A DNA stretch of 12,323 bases. It comes from Ochromonadaceae sp. CCMP2298 (lineage: Eukaryota; Sar; Synurophyceae; Ochromonadales; Ochromonadaceae). Location of the stretch: the NCBI GenBank assembly GCA_026770595.1, contig MU634423.1, positions 1 to 12,323 of the forward strand, read 5' to 3'. Below are positions 1-8,304 of this stretch, one piece after another. The first letter of the stretch is position 1, and every line of letters begins with the position of its first letter. The translations under genes and the position numbers were made by a program. The notes beneath the pieces were generated by a model, which ran no database searches, was not told where the DNA came from, and saw nothing but the letters and a program-made list of their open reading frames with translations.

Positions 1-2
1 TC

Positions 3-71
3 ATTTTCACCCACATCAGCGACTTCAGCGACTTCTATGAATTCGTGGATGAGATAATGAGTGGAAGGTAG
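3..71 (+). CDS. Possible C-terminal end of an upstream gene (partial, doubtful)
   Basis: Reading from base 3 gives 22 residues (IFTHISDFSDFYEFVDEIMS, then GR) before a TAG at 69-71. The mix of aromatic, acidic and small residues looks more like real protein than the proline/serine-rich readings of the other frames, so it may be the last exon of a plus-strand gene that begins left of the window. Against this, the same bases belong to a degenerate 9-bp repeat (ACTTCAGCG-like) that returns at 161-231 in clearly non-coding DNA. A splice donor (GTAGGA at 68) could also end the exon. I recognise no family. Confidence 0.25.
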   Translation: MFTHISDFSDFYEFVDEIMSGR

Positions 72-528
72 GAGGGGATGAACGAATGCCCGTTCAGCGA
101 CAGCAAAGCGTAGTGTGTATACGTGAGTAGAAAGTAAGAGATTACTGCTCAAAACTGCAAACTTCTGCCACTTCCGCCACTTCTGCGACTTGCGTGGTTT
201 CTGCACCTTACGTGACTTCAGCAACTTCAATTTGCCAAACCCTTGCACCCCCACCCGTGGAGGATGAATCCGATCACTCTTTAATCGTGTCCTTATCTGC
301 TGCAGCTGTTCCCTCTCCTTTACACTCCTCTCATCCTTTCTCTTCTGTCCAAAATAATAGCTGGGAACCGCTCTTTTTTTGGTAGTATTAATATACGACG
401 AATACGTTTGGAGGCGACAAGAATACTGTCATCTACTCCTGTCCTCCTGTCCTCTTTTGGTGTGATGGTGGCGCTTGGTTCCCAGGGTTCTCGTTCGGTT
501 CACAAGTTCGCCCCCGCCTCATCCAACG
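72..528. other. Intergenic region and 5' leader of ALG1
   Basis: Apart from the 9-bp repeat there is no gene that I can support here. The region holds a pyrimidine-rich stretch (about 295-350), a T-run followed by an AT-rich segment at 373-400, and a C/T-rich leader before the ATG at 529. The open frames that overlap ALG1 from 408 or 475 begin at TTG, not ATG, and are discounted as starts. No TATA box or other promoter element stands out. Confidence 0.5.
161..231. repeat. Degenerate 9-bp tandem repeat (ACTTCYGCN)
   Basis: About eight consecutive 9-base units run as acttctgcc, acttccgcc, acttctgcg, acttgcgtg, gtttctgca, ccttacgtg, acttcagca, acttcaatt. Early units are near identical and later ones drift. 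Two related units (acttcagcg, acttctatg) lie at 22-40, so the repeat may once have spanned the left edge of the window. The period is a multiple of three, which keeps any reading frame open, so an open frame here is not evidence of coding. Confidence 0.6.
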
Positions 529-2061
529 ATGCACGTGGTCGTCCTAGTGCTCGGCGACCTGGGTCGCAGCCCACGCATGCAGTACCACGCGCTCTCCTTC
601 GCGGACCGTGGCTGCCAAGTGACTCTCGCCGGCTACGAGGGCGAGCGCACTGTTGAGTCTGTCGCCAGCCACCCGCTGATACGAGAGCATCGGATCTGCA
701 TCTGGGACCCGACAGTGCTGCGCTGCGTGTCTATCCTGCACGCCATACTGAAGGGCGCGTCTCTCTTCCTGGCCGTCCTAGTCTTCCTGCTCTCCCTGCC
801 CAAGTGCGACCTGGTGCTCATACAGAACCCGCCCTGCCTTCCTGCACTTGCTGCAGCTATCATCGCCCGCTTCGTGGGTGGCGGTCAGATAATGGTGGAC
901 TGGCACAACCTGGGCTTCTCCATGTTCCAGGACAGGCTGGGGCCAACGGCAGCGCTGGTGCGCATCGCCAGGCTGCTCGAGTTCAAAATGGCCGCCTACG
1001 CGCAGATGCACGTCTGCGTATCAGCGGCTATGCGCGACTGGCTCCAGGAGCACTTTGATGTACAGGCGACCGTGCTCTACGACCGGCCGCCCCGCCTGTT
1101 CCTGAAGAGCCCCATCTACCTGCAGCAGCGACACGATCTGCTGCTGCGCCTGGGCCTCACGGACAGCGTCTTCCCTCTCCTGGGGAGCGGCGCAAACAGT
1201 ATCGAAGGTCAAGCGAATGCCACTGTGCAGACCGCTCCTGGGCGGGGCGCTGCCGGGTCTGCCATTCTGCTGCGGGGGGTGGGGGCCACTGCCACTGCCG
1301 GAGCTGACGGGCAGGAGGGAGATGGGCGGGAGATAGTGGGGGATATGGGGGGCAGGGCGGCTCTGCTCATCAGCTGCACCTCCTGGACTCCTGACGAGGA
1401 CTTTAATGTGCTACTGGACGCGCTGCTGGAGACGGAATTGCTGCTGCTGCAGAGGTGGGGCCCACTCACACTGGATGGGATGGGTGGACTGGGGGGAGAC
1501 GGGCCAGGGGAGGAGGGCGACGCGGGCGGGGCAGTGGGGGGGCGACCAGGGGGGTTCGACCGGCTGCTGGTGCTGGTCACTGGCAAGGGGCCCATGCAGC
1601 AGGCCTTTGTGGACAGAGTGAAGGCGCTGGCGGCAGAGGGGCGGCTTAACCGGCGAGTGGTTGTGCGCACGGCGTGGCTAGCTGCAGCCGACTACCCCAT
1701 GCTGCTGCGCTGCGCAGACCTAGGCGTGTGTGTGCACACCTCCACCTGCGGTCTGGACCTGCCCATGAAGGTGCTGGACATGTTCGGCAGCGGAGTGCCC
1801 GTATGCGCATTCAGGTTCCCAGCGCTGCCAGAGCTTGTGCGCGAGGGCGAGAACGGGCAGCACTTCTCCAGCGCTGTGGAGCTGGCTGCGCACATCCGGC
1901 GCCTGCTGGTGGACGCCGCTCCTGGTGGGGAGGGGTACCGGGAGGCGTTCGGGGAGCTGCGGCGGCTGCGGGAGGGCGCGTCGAGCATCGGCAGCTGGGA
2001 GCAGAACTGGGGCGACGCGATGTGGCCCATCGTACGAGAGAGATTCCAGCTGCAAGACTGA
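529..2061 (+). CDS. ALG1: ALG1, chitobiosyldiphosphodolichol beta-1,4-mannosyltransferase
   Basis: This is a 510-residue, single-exon ALG1 homologue. The family adds the first mannose from GDP-mannose to GlcNAc2-PP-dolichol on the cytosolic face of the ER, in N-glycan precursor assembly. The GT-B N-domain shows VLVLGDLGRSPRMQYHA (6-21), LIQNPPCLPAL (97-107), VDWHNLGFSM (123-132) and VLYDRPP (182-188). The C-domain shows SCTSWTPDEDF (282-292), LVTGKGPM (349-356), and the ALG1 signature GLDLPMKVLDMFGSGVPV (408-425). A hydrophobic stretch at 74-92 may be a membrane segment. An N-terminal anchor of the kind known in yeast is absent. Two Gly/Ala-rich insertions (about 223-275 and 316-342) make it longer than usual. 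The start is the first in-frame ATG and begins directly in the glycosyltransferase fold. It converges with the downstream E2 gene. Confidence 0.93.
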   Translation: MHVVVLVLGDLGRSPRMQYHALSFADRGCQVTLAGYEGERTVESVASHPLIREHRICIWDPTVLRCVSILHAILKGASLFLAVLVFLLSLPKCDLVLIQNPPCLPALAAAIIARFVGGGQIMVDWHNLGFSMFQDRLGPTAALVRIARLLEFKMAAYAQMHVCVSAAMRDWLQEHFDVQATVLYDRPPRLFLKSPIYLQQRHDLLLRLGLTDSVFPLLGSGANSIEGQANATVQTAPGRGAAGSAILLRGVGATATAGADGQEGDGREIVGDMGGRAALLISCTSWTPDEDFNVLLDALLETELLLLQRWGPLTLDGMGGLGGDGPGEEGDAGGAVGGRPGGFDRLLVLVTGKGPMQQAFVDRVKALAAEGRLNRRVVVRTAWLAAADYPMLLRCADLGVCVHTSTCGLDLPMKVLDMFGSGVPVCAFRFPALPELVREGENGQHFSSAVELAAHIRRLLVDAAPGGEGYREAFGELRRLREGASSIGSWEQNWGDAMWPIVRERFQLQD

Positions 2062-2091
2062 AGCGTCGCTAACGCATTTGTTTCAAGTGTT

Positions 2092-2097
2092 TTTATT
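2092..2097 (-). terminator. Poly(A) signal of the UBE2T-like gene (AATAAA on minus strand)
   Basis: TTTATT on the plus strand reads AATAAA on the minus strand, about 160 bases after the stop of the E2 gene. If used, the E2 transcript would end just beyond the ALG1 stop codon and overlap the ALG1 3' UTR. Confidence 0.45.
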
Positions 2098-2117
2098 GTA
2101 TTTCATTGTACACTTAT

Positions 2118-2123
2118 AATAAA
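2118..2123 (+). terminator. Poly(A) signal AATAAA of ALG1
   Basis: A canonical AATAAA lies 57 bases after the ALG1 stop in an AT-rich stretch, the usual place for a cleavage/polyadenylation hexamer. Cleavage would be expected about 10-30 bases further on. Confidence 0.6.
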
Positions 2124-2256
2124 TTAAAGCAGTCAAATCACAGTTTGTACAGTACTCACAAAGTTCCTGCTTGCTGGTGACTAGTGCAAGGCCTGCAGCA
2201 GACGCTCGGCAGAACGTGGCTCCCTCCCTCGCGCGCCTCGATGCAGGTGCTAGTGC

Positions 2257-3186
2257 CTACAGCCACTCCCCTGCAGGCACCCACCCCTCAGGTACGTCAC
2301 TCACCGTACTCGACACGTGCCCGATGACGGAGTAGCCATCGCACTGGATGTGGAGCCTAGCCCCACCAGCCCCACCAGCCTCGACACACCCACCACCGCA
2401 AGAGTCGCTGTGCTGGTCAGGCACTGCAGTTATAGGGTGCCTGGTGATTCGCTGCCGCTTGTGTTGCCAAGCCAGCTGTCTTGGAGGAGACTGGGCAGGC
2501 ACCTCCTCCCCCTCCCCTTCCCCCCCCTCTACTTCACCCCCCCCCTCCAACTCGTTCACGCCACATGACCGCCTCCTAGCCTTCCCTCCCTCTTTTCCTG
2601 CCTCCTTCCCCTCCTGTTCCCCGCTCCCCTGCCCCGACTCTTGCACCGCCTCGAACCCCGACACCCCCGACACCGACTGCGAAGAATGCGAATACGAAGA
2701 ATCCGTACCCGTACCCACATTACCCGCGTGAAGGACCGTCTCCCTCCGCGCGTTGGCTCTGAAGGACTCGATGTTGCACTTGTACTCCTCGGCGATCGCA
2801 GGGACGAGGCAGTCATCGGCGTTGGGGTACGCGAGAAGCAGACGGATGGACAGCAAGAGGGTGTTGATGTTGACACTGGGGGCCCAGGACCCCTGCGGCT
2901 GCGCTTTCAGCGTGTCCAGGCAGATCCTGCCCATGCTGTCGATGTTGGGGTGGTAGACCGGCGTGATGAACCGCACTTGTGGAGGCTCGAAGGGGTATTT
3001 AACGCCCAGCGTCACTGCTAGTTTGAAGCGGCCCTCTGAGTAGGGCGTTTCCGCGGGCCCGATGATCTCCGCCTCCAGTGTGGTCATGTTGTCATCCACA
3101 GGAGCGGCGTAGACGCCGGCCTCCGCGGAGTTGCCTTGGATGATTTGCAGCTCCCTCCGGATCCTGGAGAGCTGCTTCGACGACAT
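2257..3186 (-). CDS. UBE2T: UBE2T-like ubiquitin-conjugating enzyme E2 with a long low-complexity tail
   Basis: This is a 309-residue E2. The UBC core spans about 1-150: the N-terminal helix SRIRRELQII (7-16), the TPYSEGRF block (47-54), YPFEPPQVRF (64-73), HPN at 79-81, and the active-site Cys89 in GRICLDTLK. PNADD (121-125) and the final helix YKCNIESFRANAR (135-147) follow. YPFEPPQ(V/I)RF and HPNID-GRICLD favour UBE2T (plant UBC37) over other E2s. UBE2T monoubiquitinates FANCD2/FANCI with FANCL in crosslink repair; that role here is inferred. Residues 152-309 are a Ser/Gly/Glu-rich tail with basic clusters (KARRRS, HKRQR) that could be nuclear signals. The start at 3186 is the only in-frame ATG, although the frame stays open to 3357. 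A GTGAGT donor at 2304-2299 could splice off the last 15 or so codons, so the C-terminus is uncertain. The GH36 gene starts divergently. Confidence 0.85.
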   Translation of the reverse strand: MSSKQLSRIRRELQIIQGNSAEAGVYAAPVDDNMTTLEAEIIGPAETPYSEGRFKLAVTLGVKYPFEPPQVRFITPVYHPNIDSMGRICLDTLKAQPQGSWAPSVNINTLLLSIRLLLAYPNADDCLVPAIAEEYKCNIESFRANARRETVLHAGNVGTGTDSSYSHSSQSVSGVSGFEAVQESGQGSGEQEGKEAGKEGGKARRRSCGVNELEGGGEVEGGEGEGEEVPAQSPPRQLAWQHKRQRITRHPITAVPDQHSDSCGGGCVEAGGAGGARLHIQCDGYSVIGHVSSTVSDVPEGWVPAGEWL

Positions 3187-3515
3187 CCCATCGGCGGGAC
3201 ACGCGCGTCGATTCTGGATGTGGAGGCTGCGCTCAGGAGAGGACGAGCCTGAGAGGCGACTGGCACACAAGAGTGAGGGTCCCAGAGTGATCTCTAGGGT
3301 GACCCTGCTGAAGAAGAAGGCCACTTCCCACCACAATCCTAGCAAGGCCTGTTTCACAATTGTGTTGCAAACTACAGTAGTCGCTGATTGTACAGAATAA
3401 GCATAGGATGACGCAAATTAATCAAAAATAGCAGCAGCCGAAATGTTGGGAGCGCTTCCTTCATTCCGGGTCTCTTGAATCTGTCTTGTCTCGCGAGGCA
3501 CTTGGTCACGCTTTG
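3187..3515. promoter_or_regulatory. Divergent promoter region between the E2 gene and the GH36 gene
   Basis: The 329 bases between the two start codons must hold the 5' leaders and promoters of both genes. The middle (about 3355-3440) is AT-rich compared with the flanking exons, as expected of a nucleosome-poor core. I see no convincing TATA box, repeat or other named element. Confidence 0.45.
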
Positions 3516-6500
3516 ATGGGAGGACTCTTAAGAGCAGCAGCAATCCTCTTTCTCCCGTCACTGCTGAAGCCGGCGCACCGCTTGATGGCTGCCAAAGTCA
3601 CTGCTGGCCGAGCGGCGGGAATCAGCGGCGCCCGGCTGGCCCTTGCAGATTCGATACCCTTGCAATCAACACTGTCTGATGCGGGGAAAGAGGGGCACTT
3701 CTGGCTGGATGTATGTGGTGGTGAGCTCATGTTTCATCTTTCCACTTGTCTAATTGAAGTGGTCGCCACGAATGCTGACCCCTCCTCCACCTACCCCCAT
3801 CTGAACATCTGACCTGACCTGGACTCAGAGTCGAAGAAGGATGCGTGGAAGTTCCGCGCTCCGGTCGGCTTCGAGTCGGAACAGCTCTTGTGCGTTCACC
3901 GGTGGAAGGTAGGTCGTGGCATCCACCACCAACATCCTCCCATCTACCACGCACCACCTACCACCTCCTCTTACCTGTAACATGCCCCTAAATCTCGTCA
4001 AACCACTCACTCTCCCACTCCCCTCTCGCCACCCCACCTCCCACCCACCATCCTCAATCTACCACCCGTCTCCTCAGGTGTGGTGGACGATTCCCAGGCT
4101 GCTGCAGTCGGCTGCAGCGGAGGGGGCAGCGCCTCCAGAGACCTACCTGCTGGTGGGGAAGCTCAGGGGCACCGGTGCCTACGTCTTGATCCTGCCACTG
4201 GTGGACCAGCACACCTTCTTCAGTCTGGAGGGAGTGCTGTCAGAGAGGGGTGCTGGCACAGGGGCAGGGACAGGGGCAGGGGCAGGGGCAGGGGCAGGGT
4301 TGGACAGCGTGTTGGTCCTGCACGGGCACGAAAACAGCCCGCAGGATCACCGGGAGCAGCGCTCTGCCAGTGGAGCAAGTGGAGGAGGGGTGTCTGCAAG
4401 TGGCAGCAGCAGCAGCAGCAGTGGCATGAAGCGAGCCGCCCTGGTCTCGGTGGGCTTCAACGTCTTTCACCTGCTACGCACTGCCTTCCACCTAGCCAAG
4501 GGCCACCTGCAGCTGCAGCTAGGCCCGCACTCCCACAGGCCGGTCCCTCAACACGTGGTGGCAGAGAGGCAGCGAGAGGCGGAGAGCATAGAGGCGAGGA
4601 GGATCAGCCGCTTTTACTTGCGCACTGGCATCGGGCCAGACTTTATCAATGACTTCGGTACTATTGACCTTGCTCCTACCCGTCTACCCGTCCTGCCTCA
4701 CTGCCTCACCCTTCTCTCTCTCCCTATCTCCCTCTCTCCCTCTCTCGTGGTCTCCCTGCAGGCTGGTGCAGCTGGGACTCCTTCTACACTGACCTCAGCG
4801 GCCCCAAGATCCTGGAGGGGCTGGCCTCCTTCAGACGCACCAGCACACAGCCGCGCTTCCTGATCCTGGACGACGGCTGGCAGGTGATCCTCAATAAACT
4901 AACATCACAATAATCCAAATACACACTATATCATAAGAACCTTCCAAATATATATTAATACACCTTAACCCTCCAAATATACTAACAGTAACACTCCAAA
5001 TATATACCAAAATATATTCATATATACTTATACACCATAATAACCCTACTACTAACAATAACACACAGCACACGACCGTCAGCAGCAAGATGAATGGGCA
5101 CCAGTGGGGGGGGCGCCTCACGTCCTTCAACTCCAACTTCAAGTTCTCCAGGTATATATAGCCCAGACCATCGCCCTGCTGCACATAACACATAACCCTA
5201 AAACTGCTTTACTAACCTGGACAATAACCCTATATCACCTCACCCTAACACTAAAGCGAGTATGTGCGCCACAGCGACAGCGATGCCGGTGGGAAGGAGG
5301 CGCTGCTCGCTGCTGCTGTAGAGGTAGAGGTAGGGGTAGAGGGCGCCGCAGTGGCGTTCGAGCGCGACGAGGGGCGTGTGGGGGATCTGGGGGGTCTGCA
5401 CCGGTACGACCTGCAGGCGGAGCACAGTCTGGAGGAGGTGGTCAGGGGAGCCAAGAAGGACTTCGACATCAAGAGCCTGCTCGTATGGCACACGCTCAGC
5501 GGCTACTGGGCTGGGGTTGCGTCCGACGAGCTAGAGGCAGATGCAGATGCAGACGCTGACTCTCTGCCTCCTCTGCCCCCTATCTCTGCGCCCATCGTGA
5601 AGAACGCCCTGTCGAGGTACGGGTCCAAGACGGCGTTTCCAGACATAACGGACTCCATGTACCGCATGGCCGCATCGGGGGACCTCCCAAGAGAGCCCTT
5701 CAGCACAGCAGGCGTGGGGCTGGTGCCCAATGCCAACGTGGGGGTGTTCTTCGACGAGTACCACCGCACGCTCAAGGCGATGGGCGTGTAAGCAACCGAC
5801 GCACTCATCCTCTCGTCCTCTCACATTCGAACTGACCCTCTCTCTTGTCTATTATCTCCTATCACTTCTCTATTATCTCTTATCTCTTATCTCTTATCAC
5901 TGATCACCCACAACCTACCACTCACGGCCTACCGCCTTCCAGGGACGGGGTGAAGGTGGACGCGCAAAGCATCTTGCCCTCCCTGCGCAGCGACCGGAGC
6001 AGCGGCTGGGAGATAGCGAGTGCCTACCACACCGCTCTGCAGCACTCAGTGGGGACTCACTTCTCCAGGGAGATGCGTGGGGAAGGAGCAAGAGGCGTGG
6101 TCGAGGAGGGGGGCGAGTACCGGTATCACGCAGCGCCCTCGCCTTTCTACGCGGCCTCCAGGGACCACGCCGAGTTCCCCATAATCCACTGCATGTGCCA
6201 CTCGCAAGGCACGCTGCTCTCCATCCTCGCGATCTACCCTGCACACGACGCAGCCCTCGACGTCCCCAGCACCCTGCGGGCATCCGAGGAGCGGGGGGGG
6301 ACATGGCACGACTTTGACTGGGGGTCAGTGGAGCGGTGTAGGAGGCAGGCCCCAGTTGTGAGAGGGAGCGACGACTTCTGGTGAGCCAAAAAGCATGAGA
6401 GGCCGAATCACCCATGACACCGCACCCCTAACTATTTACTACTACCTCACTCCTCTCCAGGCCCACCCTGGCCTCCTCGCACGGGCCGCACATCTTCGCC

Positions 6501-8064
6501 AACGCGCTGAACTCTCTGCTGATCTCCTTCCTGGGACTGCAGGACTGGGACATGTTCCAGACAGGCCTGGGCCCCCCCTCACACATGCACGCAGCGGCGC
6601 GAGCCATCAGCGGAGGCCCTGTATACGTCAGGTAGGTGGACTCTGTCACTCTGTCGTACCAACACATACCTCTCCGTGTTTATCACCCCTCTGTGCCCCT
6701 CCGTGCCCCTCTAACCCCTCTGTCCCCACTGCTGTGAATAAAACAGCGACAGGCCGGACGAGCACGACGACGAGGTCCTCAGGCGCCTGGCATGCAGCGG
6801 CGGCCAGGTTCCTCGCTGTCTGAGAAACGCGCACCCAGCGGAGAGGACGCTCTTCCAGGACCCGCAGCGCTGGGCTGGAGTGCCCCTGCTGCTGCAGAAC
6901 ATCAACCCTGCTGGGGGACTGGTGGTGGCGGCGTTCCACGTGTTCGGATCAGGTAAGCGTGAAGAGCCATGTGCCATCTGCCCCTATAGCTCCCACGCCT
7001 CACTTCTTACCACGCCCTCACCGCTTCACTTCTCTTTACTTCTCTTCATTGTCTTACTCCATACCATACGCTATGATCTGTGGGCAGTGCTCGAGAACGA
7101 CGTGGAGTTTTTCCGCACAGTAGCGTTCGAGGAGGTGCGCTGGACAGGTCGCTCCGCCACGGCAGAAGCGCAGCAGCGACTCCTGGCCTGCTACCACGCG
7201 TGGGAAGAGGGGGAGGCCCGGCGCGGCGCAGACAAGGGAGGGGCTGGCGGCACGGTCGCGGTCGGCGCTAAAGGTGACAGCTCCCTGCCCTGGTTTGCCG
7301 ATCCCTCTTTCGCGGAATATTTGGTTATAGACGCGACGGTCAGTCCCTGTGACGTGGAGGAGGTGTGGGAGGACTTGGCGCTGCTCGGTGCGGGGGAGAC
7401 TCTTCCGCTGTTTCCCCTCAGCGCCCACCACTCAGTGTCTCGAGCAGAGTTCGTCGGGTTCAGGGCGTCGGATCAGGCTTTACTCGACCTAGATCTCGCA
7501 ACGGGGGCAGATGTCCCTGTCTCTCTTGACTCGCAGCACTCCTTCGACATTGTCACTTTCGCGCCGCGGCACTACTGGACACGAGGGGCTGGACCGAACC
7601 TGCAGAGCGGCGATGAGTGGGCCAACAAGTGGGTCGCGGTCATCGGGTCCCCCTCCATGTACAATGCAGGGGGGGTGGTGAGAGCAGTGCAGCTGAGCGT
7701 GAGTGCAGGGGGGGGCGCGACTGTGACTTTGCAGGCCCAAGTGGAGCTCCTGGGCAGTGGGGGCGAGTACCTACTGGTGGGCCCCCTCTCTTTGCTGCAG
7801 GCGGAGGCTCGCGTGGTGAGTGTGCTGCCGACTGTGGGCAGTGGAGGGCCTGACGCGCGTGCATCGGACAGCCTGGACACCCCCCCGGGCGGTATGGCCT
7901 CCTCTCTGAGCGTAACGGGGGAGCTGCTGCAGGGGCCTGTGGGCAGTGCGGGGGGCAGGGCTGCTGTGCTGCGGCTGAAGGTAGCAAGTGCAGGGAGAGA
8001 GGACAAGCGTTATTCCGAAGCTTCTTCTGTCGTTGTTCTTTTAGAGTTCACCTTTAAGGCATAA
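3516..8064 (+). CDS. Raffinose synthase / SIP-type alkaline alpha-galactosidase (GH36 superfamily), ten exons
   Basis: Exons (my model): 3516-3720, 3829-3908, 4078-4657, 4762-4883, 5069-5151, 5257-5787, 5943-6380, 6461-6631, 6747-6952, 7088-8064. All nine introns are GT-AG and keep phase, giving 1130 residues. Family blocks: KVWWTIPR (95-102), FGWCSWDSFY (288-297), LDDGWQ (324-329), WHTLSGYWAG (434-443), VDGVKVDAQ (534-542) with the probable nucleophile Asp540, SDDFWP (676-681), QDWDMF (707-712) with the probable acid/base Asp, and GGPVYVSD near 731-738. The family transfers or hydrolyses alpha-galactosyl groups (galactinol plus sucrose to raffinose, or alpha-galactoside breakdown); which one applies here cannot be told. 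Expanded simple repeats (Gly-Ala, poly-Ser, Val-Glu, Ala-Asp) make it much longer than the plant enzymes of about 750-860 residues. Exon 1 is the least certain: it opens with a hydrophobic leader (LLRAAAILFLPSLL) that may be a targeting peptide, and ATG 3585 is an alternative start. Confidence 0.9.
4248..4302 (+). repeat. Hexanucleotide GGGGCA-type repeat in coding sequence
   Basis: Tandem copies of ggggca and its variants (ggcaca, gggaca) lie in frame in exon 3 of the GH36 gene and encode an alternating Gly-Ala/Gly-Thr stretch. This sits between conserved blocks, so it is probably a flexible loop made by repeat expansion. Confidence 0.75.
4401..4425 (+). repeat. AGC trinucleotide repeat encoding poly-serine
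   Basis: Repeated agc codons encode a run of serines in exon 3 of the GH36 gene, inside a Ser/Gly-rich linker that follows the Gly-Ala repeat. Confidence 0.75.
4884..5068 (+). other. AT-rich intron 4 of the GH36 gene with a CTCCAAATATA-like repeat
   Basis: The donor is GTGATC and the acceptor CACAG. The intron is far richer in A/T than the exons either side. It contains the phrase tccaaata four times (about 4915, 4945, 4974 and 4997), spaced irregularly. It joins the LDDGWQ exon to an exon of only 83 bases in exact phase. Confidence 0.7.
5788..5942 (+). other. Intron 6 of the GH36 gene with a TCTTATC-type simple repeat
   Basis: Donor GTAAGC and acceptor TTCCAG join LKAMG to VDGVKVDAQ. The interior is a pyrimidine-rich array of tatctcttatctct units (about 5848-5900), which doubles as a long polypyrimidine region. 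Confidence 0.75.
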
Positions 8065-8094
8065 CCTCGTAATCGAAGTACAGAAGCAAGCACA

Positions 8095-8130
8095 TTCTTA
8101 TCCACCCAGCGGTGATAAGAACGTTCTTAT
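8095..8130 (+). other. Overlapping hairpins in the 3' UTR of the GH36 gene
   Basis: TTCTTAT, a bulged C, CACC, loop CAGC, GGTG and ATAAGAA (8095-8121) form an 11-bp stem with a 4-base loop. The same ATAAGAA is also the left half of a perfect 16-base palindrome, ATAAGAACGTTCTTAT, at 8115-8130. The two structures share one strand and so exclude each other. It begins 31 bases after the stop codon. Confidence 0.6.
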
Positions 8131-8267
8131 AAAGCCTGTCAGCTGTAATTTGCAACTATTGTAAAACTAAACACGTGCGGGCTGCCCAGTGGGTGAGCCT
8201 ATCCCCGCCCTCCGCCCACCCTGGTCCACCAGAGAGACCTCTCGACTGCCGGACTCTCACATGTCGA

Positions 8268-8297
8268 TGGACTATGATGGACTATGCTGGACTGTGA
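8268..8297. repeat. Three-copy 10-bp tandem repeat next to the OAT stop
   Basis: Units tggactatga, tggactatgc and tggactgtga follow one another directly. They lie in the OAT 3' UTR, ending seven bases from the stop codon. Confidence 0.65.
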
Positions 8298-8304
8298 TGC
8301 ACTC

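Larger units (their letters stand above)
8065..8304. other. Convergent intergenic region between the GH36 gene and OAT
   Basis: These 240 bases hold the 3' UTRs of both genes. No AATAAA is present. TGTAA occurs at 8144-8148 and 8160-8164 on the plus strand; it is the poly(A) motif known from green algae, but chance is a fair alternative. A hairpin group (8095-8130) and a 10-bp repeat (8268-8297) are listed separately. Confidence 0.4.

Noticed and set aside
1209-1670. 153-codon open frame on the minus strand inside ALG1
   Set aside because: It is Ser/Pro-rich, lies opposite a conserved enzyme with Gly-rich insertions, and has no recognisable domain. It is a GC-rich shadow frame.
3486-3812. 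A separate 108-residue plus-strand gene before the GH36 blocks
   Set aside because: Its first codon is TTG, and a GTGAGC donor at 3721 joins in exact phase to the acceptor at 3828 and the next GH36 exon. It is better read as exon 1 of that gene, starting at ATG 3516.
4658-4761. CT-rich tract in GH36 intron 3 as a regulatory GAGA-type element
   Set aside because: It lies just before an acceptor and is adequately explained as an expanded polypyrimidine tract. Similar tracts occur in other introns here.
6880-8064. A 394-residue continuous plus-strand protein
   Set aside because: It is exons 9 and 10 of the GH36 gene plus intron 9, which is open by chance of length and base content.
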